A stretch of DNA of 64,000 bases from Tritonibacter multivorans (GCF_001458415.1 NZ_CYSD01000012.1:62001-126000); one strand, 5' to 3'; positions 52,801 through 62,271 are shown, counted from the first letter of the stretch. Numbers and translations are program-made. The notes: a model not told the origin generated them from the letters alone.

Positions 52801-55739
52801 TCAAGCGTTTCCCCGTTTTCAAACGTGACAGTCCCGGTGACGGCCCCGCTGTCGGTGGCATCTGTGGTCTGGTCAATGGTCACACGACCCGCGCCGCGCA
52901 GATCCAGCGTATCATTGTCAGCCGTGTCGTCAGGGCCTGCGCCGCCGGTGATCACGTCGCCGTCGCCATCTTCACCCGAAGCCACAACAAAGGTGTCATC
53001 GCCACCTTCACCGTACAGAACATCCGCGCCCTCTCCGCCGATCAGGGTGTCATTGCCACCCTCGTCGCCTTCGGTGGTTTCAACGGTGGTAAAGCTCAGG
53101 TCGGCAATGCCAACGGTGCCGGTGATCGAGGCGACCTCGCCCGGACCGTGGATAATGGTGACTTCGCTCACCGGACCCGGGATGGTCACGGTGACGCTGT
53201 CTACCGCGCCGGAACCTTCGACGCCCGGGTTGGAAGCCCCGCCCGAGTCGATCTCGACGCTGCCATCGGGGTTTTCGGTCACGACATGGTGCGCCGTGTT
53301 GGTCACCTGAATTTCGACCGGATTGCCATCGGCATCCAGCGCCAGAATGGTGAACTCATCGTCCCAGCTGCCTGTACCTTCGTCGATATCGAACAGTTCA
53401 AAGGTCAGGTTTTCAACCGGGGTGTCAAAGGCGATCTCGACCGGTGCATCATCGTTCTGGCTGGCGCGCTGCAGAACGTCCGTGCCGCCAATATTGCCCG
53501 TGGTCCAGCCCGAACCAGAGGTATAGGTCACATCGACCTCTTCGCCACCGCTGGTCAACGTAGTGGAACCAGAGGCAGGCAGACCGCTCCAGTCGAGGGT
53601 GTAGTCTTCGCCACCGGAGACGACACTGCCCGCAGAGCCGCTGTCGCCATAAATGGTGTCGTCGCCGGTGCCACCCAGCAGGCTGTCATCACCCTGCTGA
53701 CCATAGATCAAGTCCGCATCTGCACCGCCGTCGATGGTGTCGTTGCCGGTGAACTCGGTTGTGGATAGGACGTCGGTGTAAGCTGAAATCTCATAAGCCG
53801 TGCCAAAGCTGGTGGCCCCGTCTGTATCCACATGCTGGATCTGCAACGAGGTGAACGGGATCTGAATGTCGAGCGTGGCGACCGCCGGATCTACACCAGA
53901 ACCCGCCACAATCAACCCCGTCACGGCTCCATTTGCAGTGATCGCGTAATCGCCGCTCGGGTCGTTCAGGGTAACAAGCCCTTCGGCAATCGCTTCATTC
54001 AGGTCGAGTGTGACGCCATCCAAAACGATGAACCACTCTTCACCTATATTTGTCCCGTTGAATGCGATTGAAGTGCCTGCGACTTCTTGGCTGAAGCTGT
54101 GGGTGTGGGTCTCGTTGTCGCCGTCGTTGGAATTTGCGACCCAATAGCCGTCCAAACCGTTATACGCGACCGTGTCGGGGGTTCCGATACTACTGGTGAC
54201 GGTGTGCGTGACCACATCACCGTCCTGATTGGTAAAGCTCGCCTGTTTGGTAACATCTGCTGTCGCAGTGTAGGCATAGGTCAGCTCGCCGGTACCATCC
54301 CCGTAGATGGTGTCTTCGCCGCTTCCGCCCAGAATACTATCATCGCCGTCCTGACCATAGATCAGGTCCGCGCCTTCCCCGCCATCAATGGTGTCATCGC
54401 CGGGTTCTCCGGTGTCCACGACGCCTTCGGGCGCGTCAAAATAGACGTCCGAGAACCAGATGCCAGAGTTGTAGTCGCCTTCACCGTGGTCGATCACAAT
54501 GCGCGACACGGGGCCTGCGACCTCGACCAGCGCAGAGAATTGGGCGCTGTCTTCATCTGCATAATGACCAATGCTGCCCGGTGCCGTTTCAAAGCCGGTG
54601 CTGCCAGAGGCGCTGAGGCCACTGCCCAGGGTGAAATCGACCGGGATTTCGTTGCCGTCTGCATCATAGGCGCGCACAGATACGATGGCCGAGCCATCCG
54701 CGTCATTGATACGGAAGTCGAGGTTTTCAACGCCTTGATCAAAAGTCAGCTCGTAGCTGGCAGAGCCACCGGCCGCAGGCGTCAGATCAGAGCTGAAACC
54801 GCTGGTGTTGTCGATGGTCTCTGAGCCGTCATCAATGCCGGATACATTCTGTTCTTCGATGGCAAACTGGTTCTCTGCGCCGCTGCTGGACAGCACGCGG
54901 AAGCCAACGGTCACATTGCCGGTGTCCTGTGTGACGTCGGAAATCGCAGTGCCGTCGGTGATTGCACCACCGTTCAGTTCGTCCCACTCAAAGCTTTCGC
55001 GTACGAATGTGGCCTCGGCAGCAGACGCATTGTCACCATAGATGGTGTCTGCGCCGGTGCCGCCGTCGATGCTGTCGTCGCCAGAGCCGCCTTCAACCAG
55101 ATCATCGCCGCCGCCTGCGGTGATGGTGTCATTGCCACCATTGCCCAGGATGGTGTCGTCGCCATTGGTGATCAGGTCGCCGCCGCCATCGGTGGCGCCG
55201 TCCGCGTCGTCGTAGCCCACATCCATGACTTCACCGGTGGCCTCACCGTCCACAACCCCATCCGGCTCTGGTTCGGGGGCGACGATGGTGCCATAAGGCA
55301 GCGCGTTGTCGTAGTAGTCGATCTGACCATAGCTGATCACATCCCCCGCATTGATGGGGCTGCTGGTCGAGATGCCGAATTCCGAAGAGGTATATGAGCT
55401 CGAACCGATCACCCAATAGGTGCCGGTTTCGCCAGTTGTTTCGTTGTAATAGGTGCCGGACCCCAAGGCATAAATATTTTCGCCCGCTTCAAGGTAGGTC
55501 GTGCCTTCGTCAGAGACGTCCTCGGTCAGAACCTGATTGTCGCCGCTGTCGTTCGCACCATACGCGCCCGGTTGATCCTCGAGGTAGCCGTCATCGTCGG
55601 TCAGGTTGACGGTGATCGCGTTCAGATCCCCATCTGTCGCGGTCGCGGGTTCGCCGCCGTCGTAAAACACACCGCCCAAGGTCGCGGTGATATTGAGGTC
55701 TTCGAAGGTATAAAGTGTAAACTGGCGAGGTGTTGTCAT
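49842..55739 (-). CDS. Giant RTX-repeat, cadherin-like, Hint-domain protein
   Basis: 1965 residues, strongly acidic, no N-terminal signal peptide, so probably a type I secretion substrate. RTX calcium-binding nonapeptides (GGxGxDxLx) occur in several blocks, at about residues 190-240, 440-480, 650-690 and 1390-1740. Ig/cadherin-like VCBS repeats (VNDAPVAEDDTATTPEDTP type) lie at ~1000-1380, two of them nearly identical. A Hint domain begins at about residue 1770 with CFTPGTLIATPRGEVAV and has the conserved SPNHRVLV. Hint domains cut themselves at the Cys, so the protein may be processed. A cell-surface or secreted adhesin-like role is inferred. Confidence 0.88.
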   Translation of the reverse strand: MTTPRQFTLYTFEDLNITATLGGVFYDGGEPATATDGDLNAITVNLTDDDGYLEDQPGAYGANDSGDNQVLTEDVSDEGTTYLEAGENIYALGSGTYYNETTGETGTYWVIGSSSYTSSEFGISTSSPINAGDVISYGQIDYYDNALPYGTIVAPEPEPDGVVDGEATGEVMDVGYDDADGATDGGGDLITNGDDTILGNGGNDTITAGGGDDLVEGGSGDDSIDGGTGADTIYGDNASAAEATFVRESFEWDELNGGAITDGTAISDVTQDTGNVTVGFRVLSSSGAENQFAIEEQNVSGIDDGSETIDNTSGFSSDLTPAAGGSASYELTFDQGVENLDFRINDADGSAIVSVRAYDADGNEIPVDFTLGSGLSASGSTGFETAPGSIGHYADEDSAQFSALVEVAGPVSRIVIDHGEGDYNSGIWFSDVYFDAPEGVVDTGEPGDDTIDGGEGADLIYGQDGDDSILGGSGEDTIYGDGTGELTYAYTATADVTKQASFTNQDGDVVTHTVTSSIGTPDTVAYNGLDGYWVANSNDGDNETHTHSFSQEVAGTSIAFNGTNIGEEWFIVLDGVTLDLNEAIAEGLVTLNDPSGDYAITANGAVTGLIVAGSGVDPAVATLDIQIPFTSLQIQHVDTDGATSFGTAYEISAYTDVLSTTEFTGNDTIDGGADADLIYGQQGDDSLLGGTGDDTIYGDSGSAGSVVSGGEDYTLDWSGLPASGSTTLTSGGEEVDVTYTSGSGWTTGNIGGTDVLQRASQNDDAPVEIAFDTPVENLTFELFDIDEGTGSWDDEFTILALDADGNPVEIQVTNTAHHVVTENPDGSVEIDSGGASNPGVEGSGAVDSVTVTIPGPVSEVTIIHGPGEVASITGTVGIADLSFTTVETTEGDEGGNDTLIGGEGADVLYGEGGDDTFVVASGEDGDGDVITGGAGPDDTADNDTLDLRGAGRVTIDQTTDATDSGAVTGTVTFENGETLEFSQIETILTDPQNVDPDAQDDSETLDEDTSVTFNPLANDTDGDGDDLTVVSFTDPEHGTLVQNPDGTFTYTPDADYNGDDSFTYTVEDGFGGSDTATVNLTVTPVNDAPVAEDDTATTPEDTPVIIDVLGNDSDVDGDDLTVTAASSPNGDVTINPDGTLTFTPDENYNGPAEITYTVEDGEGGSDEGTVTVDVTPVNDAPVAEDDTATTPEDTPIIIDVLGNDSDVDGDDLTVTAASSPNGDVTINPDGTLTFTPDENYNGPAEITYTVEDGEGGSDEGTVTVDVTPVNDAPVAEDDTASTDFETAVVIPVLANDTDVDGDDLTVTEATSPNGTVVINGDGTLTFTPDAGFEGPTTIEYSISDGNGGTDSATVDVTVNDQPLDGIVEGTDGGDLIDVDYVGDPEGDRVDNNDEILPGEGPNDDIIEAGGGNDTVFAGEGDDDIRGGTGNDSLVGEEGDDSIKGGSGQDTLDGGEGDDTLLGGGNRDTILGGEGSDSVLGEGGNDLIETGNGEIRPDIGYPGLFPADDDPEDDRDFVDGGSGDDTISTGDDADTIIGGSGNDEIDGGIDADSITGDEGADRIVGGEGSDTILGGIGNDTIYAGNDPDDGLDSLNIEDDGSNPFGPDLAPDNGQDLVYGGEGDDLIFGADDDDTLYGETGNDTIDGGIDDDLIDGGADDDSLIGGQGDDTLLGGSGDDVLSGGIGADSLDGGADRDTFEDVTAGDTVDGGGAGDDYDVLDLTGSIQDPDGDLTVTITGPDSNGNGVDGFVTYFDEDGNETGRLDFTEIEEIIPCFTPGTLIATPRGEVAVELLKEGDQVITRDNGLQTIRWAGVRTMSTEELSEAGKLRPVMIRAGALGKGQPQRDMVVSPNHRVLVNSGQVELLFEENEVLVAAKHLVGLEGVERLGNDEVTYIHIMFDQHEVVLSDGAWTESFQPGDMSLKGVGREQREEILAIFPELATRDGVDAYVAARRVLKKHEAALLRH
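51921..52472 (-). repeat. 276-base tandem duplication within the RTX/Hint gene
   Basis: Two consecutive 276-base units (51921-52196 and 52197-52472) match except at about four positions. Each encodes one 92-residue cadherin-like domain. Diverged copies lie on both sides (about 51650-51920 and 52473-52740). The close identity at base level indicates a recent duplication or gene conversion. Confidence 0.9.
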
Positions 55740-55792
55740 CGTAAATGTCCTTATGCTGTCAGCGAGCCCGTGGGGCGCGTGTCAAGTCGGGC

Positions 55793-55918
55793 TCAGCCGA
55801 TCAAAAGAAGAGTCGTTTGGGTCAAAGCAGAGTTTACGGACGCCATCCGCTGGTCCTGCACCGCGGTCGGCGCAGTGGAATATTGGCTCTGATAAATCGA
55901 ATTCATCGACGTGATCAT
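55793..55918 (-). CDS. Small protein upstream of the RTX/Hint gene
   Basis: 41 residues (MITSMNSIYQSQYSTAPTAV to the end) with an ideal GAGGAG six bases before the ATG. It is rich in Ser/Thr/Gln and has no span or known motif. It ends 53 bases before the start of the 1965-residue protein and reads the same way, so it is probably co-transcribed; the leader could be either a small protein or a translated regulatory leader. The frame stays open upstream to 56083, but without a start signal. Confidence 0.5.
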   Translation of the reverse strand: MITSMNSIYQSQYSTAPTAVQDQRMASVNSALTQTTLLLIG

Positions 55919-56793
55919 CAAACTCTCCTCTTCAAGATGCCCAGTCCACAGCGCAACAGGCGCGGCGGGGACATGACTTTCCGGGGGAAGCAGACCGAAA
56001 TCCAAATAGCAGCATGGGCGGACGCAACGCGTCCGCGACAGAATTCCAAGGCGGGCGCTTGGCAGAGCCCCCGCTTTGCGCAATTCCCTCCGTTCTCAGA
56101 GGAAGAGATTTGCCTGTCTATGTCGTGACGAAAGCGTACCCCCGTCACCTCACTCCATGCCGACGCCAGGCGTCAGACCACCATCCCCAGATGGGCAGTA
56201 ATGGAGGTACCCCATCAAGGGGCTGCGGAAAAAGATAAAAATGCCAATAAATTCTCCCCATTTTTTAAGAGCCTATTCAATAGACACGTTGTAGGCAGGA
56301 AACCGGTGTGTGCCGCCTGCCATATTTTCAACTTAGAGGCGCTGGGAATTCTCGGATTTGGTTGGCAATAAGCGGCTTGACGCCCTGATTGTTTCCCGTT
56401 TCCGGAAATAATGCCCCTTTTTGGCCCATATTTGCGCAAGGGCGGAAATACTGCGCCTGCTTCAGTCGACAAGACACAGGCCAAATGCCCTGCCCGCCCC
56501 ACAGTTGCCGAAATGGAACCAATGCCACCGCTTTGGCAAGAATTCCGCACGCCCCGACAGCCAACCATCGATGAAACCGAATCACTTTTGGTCCAAAAAC
56601 TAACCTATCGGTCGGGAAACCGTTCAAAGGAAAGAAGGGCGCAACCCCCGTTTGGGACTGTCTGGAGGCACTCAGCAAGAAATGGCCACTCTCGGCACGA
56701 CGGCCTTCGCCTGCCCCTTGATAGGGTCACGAGCTTGCGCCATGAAAGGACACCCGCTTTCGGCCCCCCTATAAAGATCCCGCACATCCAGCT
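55919..56793. other. 875-base stretch without a credible gene
   Basis: It separates the RTX unit (leftward) from pxpBCA (rightward) and must carry both promoters. The part at 56220-56340 is AT-rich. It also holds an inverted repeat GGCAGG/CCTGCC (near 56294-56325) and a 10-base palindrome TTTCCGGAAA (56399-56408). Open frames of 116-117 codons on the minus strand lack ribosome binding sites and look like chance. Confidence 0.5.
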
Positions 56794-57567
56794 ATGCCGC
56801 CTTCCCTTTCGGATCCTCCGTTTCAACCCACCTGCGCTGCGCCCGACGTTCTCCCGCTTGGGCTGGACAGCTTTGTGGTGCGTTTCGCCACCCATGGGGG
56901 CCGCGACCACCCAGGGGCGGTGCAGGCTTATGCGCAGGCTTTCAAAGAGATCGCCTTTGATGGTGTGGTCGAGGTGGCCCTGGCGCTGGCGTCGTTGCGC
57001 GTGGTGTTTGACCCGGCCCGAACAGATGTCGGGGCGCTGTCTGCGCTGCTCAGAGATCTGGCTGAAAGCCGCGACTGGTATCAGGACGGCAGCCCTCCGC
57101 CCCGTCGACGGTGGCAGATCCCGGTGGCTTTTGGTCCTGATTTCGCCCCACAACTGACCGAGGTCGCAACCCTGACCGGGCAAACCACCCAGGAAACGAT
57201 CAGGACACTGACAAACACAGACCTGCGGGTGCTGGCCATCGGCTTTGCACCAGGGCAGCCCTATATTGGGCTCTTGCCGCCCGTGTGGGACTTTCCCCGA
57301 CAAAGCGACCTGACCCCCGAAGTTCCGGCGGGCGCGCTCACGGCCGCGCTGCGACAGCTTGTACTCTTTGCCAACCCCAGCCCAACCGGCTGGCGTCAGG
57401 TGGGGCTGACCGCCTTTCGCCCCTTTCTTGCCGATCGCAACACTGCGTTCCTGCTGGACGCTGGCGATGCGCTCTGCTTCCGCGCCGTTTCTGACGCTGA
57501 AATGCACAGTCTTTTGGCAGACAACCGCGACGGCCGCGGAGGCGCACGTTGCGAAATCCTGTCATGA
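56794..57567 (+). CDS. pxpB: 5-oxoprolinase subunit PxpB
   Basis: 257 residues of the KipI/allophanate hydrolase subunit 1 family. The conserved GFAPGQPYIGLLP (reading IGFAPGQPYIG) is present and the C-terminal part has NPSPTGWRQVG. With PxpC and PxpA it forms the ATP-dependent enzyme that opens 5-oxoproline (pyroglutamate) to glutamate. It overlaps pxpC as ATGA. No strong ribosome binding site is evident before the ATG. Confidence 0.92.
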   Translation: MPPSLSDPPFQPTCAAPDVLPLGLDSFVVRFATHGGRDHPGAVQAYAQAFKEIAFDGVVEVALALASLRVVFDPARTDVGALSALLRDLAESRDWYQDGSPPPRRRWQIPVAFGPDFAPQLTEVATLTGQTTQETIRTLTNTDLRVLAIGFAPGQPYIGLLPPVWDFPRQSDLTPEVPAGALTAALRQLVLFANPSPTGWRQVGLTAFRPFLADRNTAFLLDAGDALCFRAVSDAEMHSLLADNRDGRGGARCEILS

Positions 57568-58610
57568 CACAATTGCAAATTCTTCAAGCCGCCCCGGGGC
57601 TGAGCCTGCAAGACATGGGCCGCAATGGTCTGGTCAGCCAGGGCGTATCCCCCGGTGGCGCGGCCGACCGGCTTGCTCTGCTCGAAGGCGCTGCGCTGCT
57701 GTCTTTGCCTGCGCCCCTGGCCGCGCTCGAAATGGCCGGTGCCGGTGGGGTCTTTACGGCCACTGCCCCTTTGCGCATCGCTTTGACCGGCGCGCCAATG
57801 ACCGCCACGTTAGAGGGGCAGCCTTTGGCATGGAATGCGTCCCATTTGCTGCCTGTCGGCGCAGAGCTTCGGATTGGCGGCGTGCGCGCGGGCACCTACG
57901 GCTATCTGAGCTTCTCTGCGCCTGTGTTGTCTGCGCATCTGCCAACAGGCACCGCTGTGACACCCTGGCAGGGCAGTATTGCCACGCATTTCGCCGCAGG
58001 GATCGGAGCGCGGCTGACAGCGGGCTGCCAGCTGGAATTTGGCGACGCCGTTCAAACGGACGCCCCTCCGCTGTGTTTGCCAACGGACACCCGCTTTGAG
58101 GGCGGGCTTTGCCGGGTGATGCCGGGTCCGCAAACCGATTTGTTTGCAGCCGAGACATGCGCCCGTTTCTACGACACCCGCTTCACAAAAGGTCAGCGCG
58201 CCAATCGGCAGGGCGTCGCGCTGGAAAGCACAGGGCAAGGCTTCTCGACCCCGGCGGCCACCGGCCTATTGTCTGATTTCATTGCCGCAGGTGACATCCA
58301 GATGACCGGCGATGGCCAGCCCTTTGTCCTACTCAGCGAATGTCAGACCATCGGCGGCTATCCGCGACTTGGCACTGTGCTGCCCGAAGATCTGCCCCGT
58401 GTGGCACAATGCCAACCCGGCGCCACTTTGCAATTCCAGCAGGTGACACTGGATATGGCCCGTGATGCGATGCGATGCGACAGTGAAATCCTATCTGCCT
58501 TGCGCCAGAAACTGACCCCCCTCACCCGAGCACCGCAAGACATTCGTGACCTGCTCAGTTACCAATTGGTCAGCGGCGTCACCGCCGGGGATGATCTGGA
58601 CATCCCATAG
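57564..58610 (+). CDS. pxpC: 5-oxoprolinase subunit PxpC
   Basis: 348 residues from the ATG at 57564, which overlaps pxpB. It is the KipA/allophanate hydrolase subunit 2 family, starting with LQILQAAPGLSLQDMGRNG and followed by GVSPGGAADRLAL. LLSECQTIGGYPRLGTVL near the C terminus is the family signature. It forms a complex with PxpB. 22 bases separate it from pxpA. Confidence 0.92.
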   Translation: MTQLQILQAAPGLSLQDMGRNGLVSQGVSPGGAADRLALLEGAALLSLPAPLAALEMAGAGGVFTATAPLRIALTGAPMTATLEGQPLAWNASHLLPVGAELRIGGVRAGTYGYLSFSAPVLSAHLPTGTAVTPWQGSIATHFAAGIGARLTAGCQLEFGDAVQTDAPPLCLPTDTRFEGGLCRVMPGPQTDLFAAETCARFYDTRFTKGQRANRQGVALESTGQGFSTPAATGLLSDFIAAGDIQMTGDGQPFVLLSECQTIGGYPRLGTVLPEDLPRVAQCQPGATLQFQQVTLDMARDAMRCDSEILSALRQKLTPLTRAPQDIRDLLSYQLVSGVTAGDDLDIP

Positions 58611-58632
58611 CGCCAAACCAACAGGAGCCCCC

Positions 58633-59415
58633 ATGTCTTCTCAGCCCAAAACCATCGACCTGAACGCCGACATGGGCGAAAGCTTTGGCCCCTGGACCAT
58701 GGGCAATGATGCCGCCCTCTTGGACATCGTGACTTCGGCCAATGTCGCCTGCGGATTTCACGCGGGCGATGCCGACACAATGGCACAGACCATGTCAGAG
58801 GCCGTACGCAACGGTGTTGGTCTTGGCGCACATCCGGGCTTTGCGGACCTGCAAGGTTTTGGTCGGCGTCGGGTGTCGCTGTCGCCGCGGGAACTGGCCA
58901 ACCTGGTCACATACCAGCTGGGGGCAGCTCAGGCGATGGCGCGGGCGGCAGGCGGCCAGCTGCGCCATCTGAAACTGCATGGTGCGCTTGCCAATATGGC
59001 CAGCGAGGACGAAGCGATTGCCCGCGCCTGCTATGAGGCCGCACTGATGGTGGATCCCGAACTGGTCATTTTCGCCATTTCCGGCACGGCGCAGGAACGT
59101 GTCGCCCGTGCGCTTGGCTGCACTTGGGCGGGCGAAATATTTGCCGACCGTGCGTATAATGACGATGCAACTTTGGTATCACGCGGGGAACCCGGCGCGG
59201 TCATCCACGACCCGGCCGAGGCCGCGGATCGGGTCCTGACGATGCTCCACGATGGCGCCCTTCTTGCGGCCAGTGGCGCACGCATACCGGCACAGATTGA
59301 CACCATCTGCCTGCATGGCGACGGCGAGACTGCGCTTCAGATGGCACGGCACCTCAAAGCGCGACTGGAAGGGGAAGGCTATGCGCTGGCGCCGGCGAAA
59401 GGCGTCCGCATTTAA
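58633..59415 (+). CDS. pxpA: 5-oxoprolinase subunit PxpA (LamB/YcsF)
   Basis: 260 residues from the ATG at 58633 with AGGAG upstream; the open frame back to 58546 lies in pxpC. The signatures DLNADMGESFGPWTMGND, SANVACGFHAGDADTM, GAHPGFADLQGFGRR and LKLHGALANMA are all intact. It is the hydrolytic subunit of 5-oxoprolinase. The order pxpB-pxpC-pxpA is a usual one. Confidence 0.95.
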   Translation: MSSQPKTIDLNADMGESFGPWTMGNDAALLDIVTSANVACGFHAGDADTMAQTMSEAVRNGVGLGAHPGFADLQGFGRRRVSLSPRELANLVTYQLGAAQAMARAAGGQLRHLKLHGALANMASEDEAIARACYEAALMVDPELVIFAISGTAQERVARALGCTWAGEIFADRAYNDDATLVSRGEPGAVIHDPAEAADRVLTMLHDGALLAASGARIPAQIDTICLHGDGETALQMARHLKARLEGEGYALAPAKGVRI

Positions 59416-59519
59416 CAGCGAACACAACAGCACAGGACCCAAAAGCCCACCAGAAAAACGCGAACTCTCATGCTCAGGATCTTTGGGGATATTCAGCCAG
59501 TCTCACATCAGAGTGTGAA

Positions 59520-59606
59520 TGGTGCGGTCGAGAAGACTCGAACTTCCACGGGAGTTACCCCACAGCGACCTCAACGCTGCGCGTCTACCAATTCCGCCAC
59601 GACCGC
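59520..59606 (-). tRNA. tRNA-Leu (anticodon GAG)
   Basis: On the minus strand the acceptor arm GCGGTCG pairs with CGACCGC, followed by A-CCA encoded in the DNA (59520-59522). The anticodon stem CAGCG/CGCTG holds the loop TTGAGGT with anticodon GAG (59570-59572). TGGCGGAATTGGTAGACGC is a typical D arm. A long variable arm (GTGGGGTAACTCCCGT) marks a class II tRNA, and GTTCGAGTC is the T loop. Confidence 0.95.
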
Positions 59607-59699
59607 ACTGTCTTAGGCTTGGTGAAGGGGCGTATAGACCAGCCCGCTGGGGATGTGAAGAGCAAAATCGCGTTTTTTTCGACTTTTGGCCGAAACAGG

Positions 59700-59730
59700 A
59701 AAAAAGGGGGCACGAACCTGTCGCGCCCCC
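59700..59730 (-). terminator. Intrinsic terminator of the peptidoglycan-binding protein gene
   Basis: On the minus strand, GGGGGC-G-CGA pairs with TCG-T-GCCCCC (ten pairs, one G-T) around CAGGT, followed by TTTTTTCC. Confidence 0.85.
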
Positions 59731-59773
59731 TCGCTAAAGCCTTGCTTTCTGGGGAAAACCACCCCGGAACGGA

Positions 59774-61471
59774 TCAGTCACCAAGTGAGAAACTTGGCAG
59801 GCCAGTGCCTTCAGCTGCGGCCGGCACCGGCTGCGCCAATGTCTGACCGCCCAGACCCGCCGCAGCTGCCTTCAAAAGCGCAATGCGTTCAGGTTGGCCG
59901 GGCGCAAAAACCGGCTCTGCCCCGCCATCCAGCGCGGTCAGCGCAGTGGAATACCAGTCCTGCGCCTGGCTCACCATTGGGGCCACACCAAATCCCAAGG
60001 CCAGATGGTGACCCACCAATTCGGCATAGGGGCGTTTGCCCAGTCCGGACATGGTCAGCGCGGCGCCCAGCGCCACATCCATATTGTCGCGGCGATACCC
60101 GGAGTAGAGGCAGATGCCCGCGGTCACCTCGAGCTGCTCCAAAGACATGTTGGACGACAGGATGAACTTCTGCACCTCGGCAATCAGCGCGGCAGAACTG
60201 CGGGTGGGCAGCTTTGCCAGATAGGGCTGCACAGCGGGGCCAAACTGGTCGCATTGCGCATCAACCTGCGCGGGCGTTACCCCTGACAGGTTGCTGACCA
60301 GCGTTTCGCCCTTATTGATCGCATAAGAGCGCGCCAGACAGAATTGTTCGCCCAGCGCCAGTTCCGGGTCGGTCATCGTCGCCGCCGTGACATAGCCGCC
60401 GTTCGAACTGGTCAGCAGGCTCACCTTCGAACAATGGCTGGTCAGGGACGCGGTCTGCGTTGCGGGGGTCGGCGCCTGGAACAGCTGCAAACCACCCAGC
60501 CCCTGCTCGGGCTGTGGCGCTGTATTAGTCAGAACGGTGGCCTCTTGCTGCGGCTGAGGCGCCGGGGCTGCCGGTTGCGCCGGGGTGGCGGCCAACTGCG
60601 TCTGCGGCTGCTGATTCAGGCGGCAAGTGCCCTGATGACAGGAGAAATCCGCCACCGTCACACCCCGGGCAAGGAAATCGTTGCGCTGATAGCCACCGGG
60701 GGTAGACGCAAAGACCATCACCGAACACTGCGACGCCCCACACCAGAAAGACGACCCCGACACCGATGTGTCGATCATATAATCGTTGCGCCCGTCCCCA
60801 TTCATATCCGCCAGCGAGATAAAACCCGAGCGTTGCAGCAATTGCTCTGCCGTGGGTTCGGCGCTGGCCGCAATTTCATCCACCGCATCCGAGACCTCAA
60901 CGGGCAGACCGGCATAGCCATAGCCCCCGTGGCCAGAAGCCCCGCCACCGCCCATGGCTTCGTCGCGCCATACGATCAGCACATTGCGCACGCCATTCGG
61001 GCTTTGCATGGCTTTGATCACCTGCGGGCCGCCCACCAGAGCGCGGTTATAGGATGACACAAGGAAATCGCGTTCATATTGCGTCAGCCGCCCGGTGGCG
61101 GGAAAGCCCATATAGGCCTGATACTGGCTCGCCGCGGCGCGCGACCGGCTGCCGAACACACCGTCCGGGGTGCCCGCATTAAATCCAAAGTAATTGAGCG
61201 AGGTCTGCGTTTCGCGATTGGCAGCCCGCGCGGCACTGTAATTGCTGCTGCGCACAACGGTGCGTTTCTTTTGCTTGTTCTTATTGGCTTCATTGACGAT
61301 CACGCCGCCAACAATACCGCCCAGCAAAGCGGCACCAAGATTGTCGGCTGCCACGGGATTTGCTGCTGTGGTCAACAGACAGGCCGCAAGTGCTGCCTTT
61401 AAGGGCGCGGCACGACGGGCTGTGGTTACAGATTTTGAAGATTGTATTTGGGTCTTGGGCTTGGAAGTCAT
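59774..61471 (-). CDS. Exported protein with peptidoglycan-binding domain
   Basis: 565 residues from the ATG at 61471; 39 more upstream codons are open but lack start signals. After a basic N terminus comes a hydrophobic signal ([19 protein letters not shown]), then a Gly-rich segment ([14 protein letters not shown]). A PG_binding_1-type domain lies at ~110-165 ([20 protein letters not shown]). A segment like FG-GAP/EF-hand ([16 protein letters not shown]) is near residue 265. A Pro/Gln linker (~330-385) precedes a C-terminal helical domain. It probably sits in the periplasm bound to the cell wall. The function is unknown. It is divergent from lipB across 137 bases. Confidence 0.78.
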   Translation of the reverse strand: MTSKPKTQIQSSKSVTTARRAAPLKAALAACLLTTAANPVAADNLGAALLGGIVGGVIVNEANKNKQKKRTVVRSSNYSAARAANRETQTSLNYFGFNAGTPDGVFGSRSRAAASQYQAYMGFPATGRLTQYERDFLVSSYNRALVGGPQVIKAMQSPNGVRNVLIVWRDEAMGGGGASGHGGYGYAGLPVEVSDAVDEIAASAEPTAEQLLQRSGFISLADMNGDGRNDYMIDTSVSGSSFWCGASQCSVMVFASTPGGYQRNDFLARGVTVADFSCHQGTCRLNQQPQTQLAATPAQPAAPAPQPQQEATVLTNTAPQPEQGLGGLQLFQAPTPATQTASLTSHCSKVSLLTSSNGGYVTAATMTDPELALGEQFCLARSYAINKGETLVSNLSGVTPAQVDAQCDQFGPAVQPYLAKLPTRSSAALIAEVQKFILSSNMSLEQLEVTAGICLYSGYRRDNMDVALGAALTMSGLGKRPYAELVGHHLALGFGVAPMVSQAQDWYSTALTALDGGAEPVFAPGQPERIALLKAAAAGLGGQTLAQPVPAAAEGTGLPSFSLGD

Positions 61472-61608
61472 GGGACGGCCCTCTATGCACTGGGAAACTT
61501 GGATACTACGTCTGCAGGATAACCCAGCCTTCGCCCTTGTGGCGAGTCCGGATATCCTGCAGCTTGTTCGCGCATAAGCGCGGCCCACACGAAAAGGAGA
61601 CTTCGGCC

Positions 61609-62271
61609 TTGGTAGAATGGATCACATCGGATGCGCTTGTGCCCTATGAAGAGGCCGCCGCTTTTATGGAAGCGCGGGCAGAGGCGATTGCCAAAGGCGA
61701 GGCGGAGGAATGCATCTGGTTCCTGGAGCACCCGGCTCTTTATACGGCGGGCACCTCAGCCAATATCAAAGATCTGACCGACCCGGACCGCTTCCCGGTT
61801 TACGAGACCAAGCGTGGCGGCCAGTACACCTATCACGGGCCCGGCCAACGGGTGGTTTACGTGATGCTGGACCTGAACAAACGCGGCAAGGACGTGCGCA
61901 AGTTTGTTCAGCAGCTCGAAGCTTGGGTGATCAATGCGCTGAACGAGTTCAATATCACCGGCCACATCCGCGAAGGCCGAGTGGGGGTCTGGGTTGAACG
62001 CCCTGACCGCCCCCGCACCGTGACCGGCGCGCTGGCCGAAGACAAAATCGCCGCCATTGGCATCCGCCTGCGCAAATGGGTCAGTTTCCACGGCATTTCG
62101 ATCAATGTGGAACCTGACCTCGACCATTTCAAAGGCATCGTGCCTTGTGGCATTACCGAATTTGGCGTCACCAGCCTTGTGGATCTGGGCCTGCCCGTGG
62201 GAATGGACGACGTCGATGTCGCCCTGCGCCGGGCCTTTGAAGATGTGTTTACTCCGCCGGAAGAGCACTGA
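61609..62271 (+). CDS. lipB: Octanoyl-[acyl-carrier-protein]-protein N-octanoyltransferase
   Basis: 220 residues from a TTG at 61609 with AAGGAG about ten bases upstream. There is no ATG or GTG at a suitable place, and the frame from 61360 overlaps the divergent gene. It keeps [10 protein letters not shown], the catalytic Lys in [12 protein letters not shown] and the catalytic Cys in [30 protein letters not shown] is the usual signature. It moves the octanoyl chain from ACP to lipoyl domains, the first step of lipoate synthesis. Its 3' end overlaps the convergent DUF2306 gene by 23 bases. Confidence 0.94.
   Translation: MVEWITSDALVPYEEAAAFMEARAEAIAKGEAEECIWFLEHPALYTAGTSANIKDLTDPDRFPVYETKRGGQYTYHGPGQRVVYVMLDLNKRGKDVRKFVQQLEAWVINALNEFNITGHIREGRVGVWVERPDRPRTVTGALAEDKIAAIGIRLRKWVSFHGISINVEPDLDHFKGIVPCGITEFGVTSLVDLGLPVGMDDVDVALRRAFEDVFTPPEEH

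Noticed and set aside
49677-53768. Open frame of 1363 codons on the plus strand
   Set aside because: It is the antisense shadow of the RTX/Hint gene. The reversed GGxGxD repeats make a long Val/Ile/Ala-rich frame without stops. It has no known domain.
56215-56678. Two minus-strand frames of 116-117 codons
   Set aside because: No ribosome binding site, no domain, overlapping each other and reading through AT-rich probable promoter sequence.
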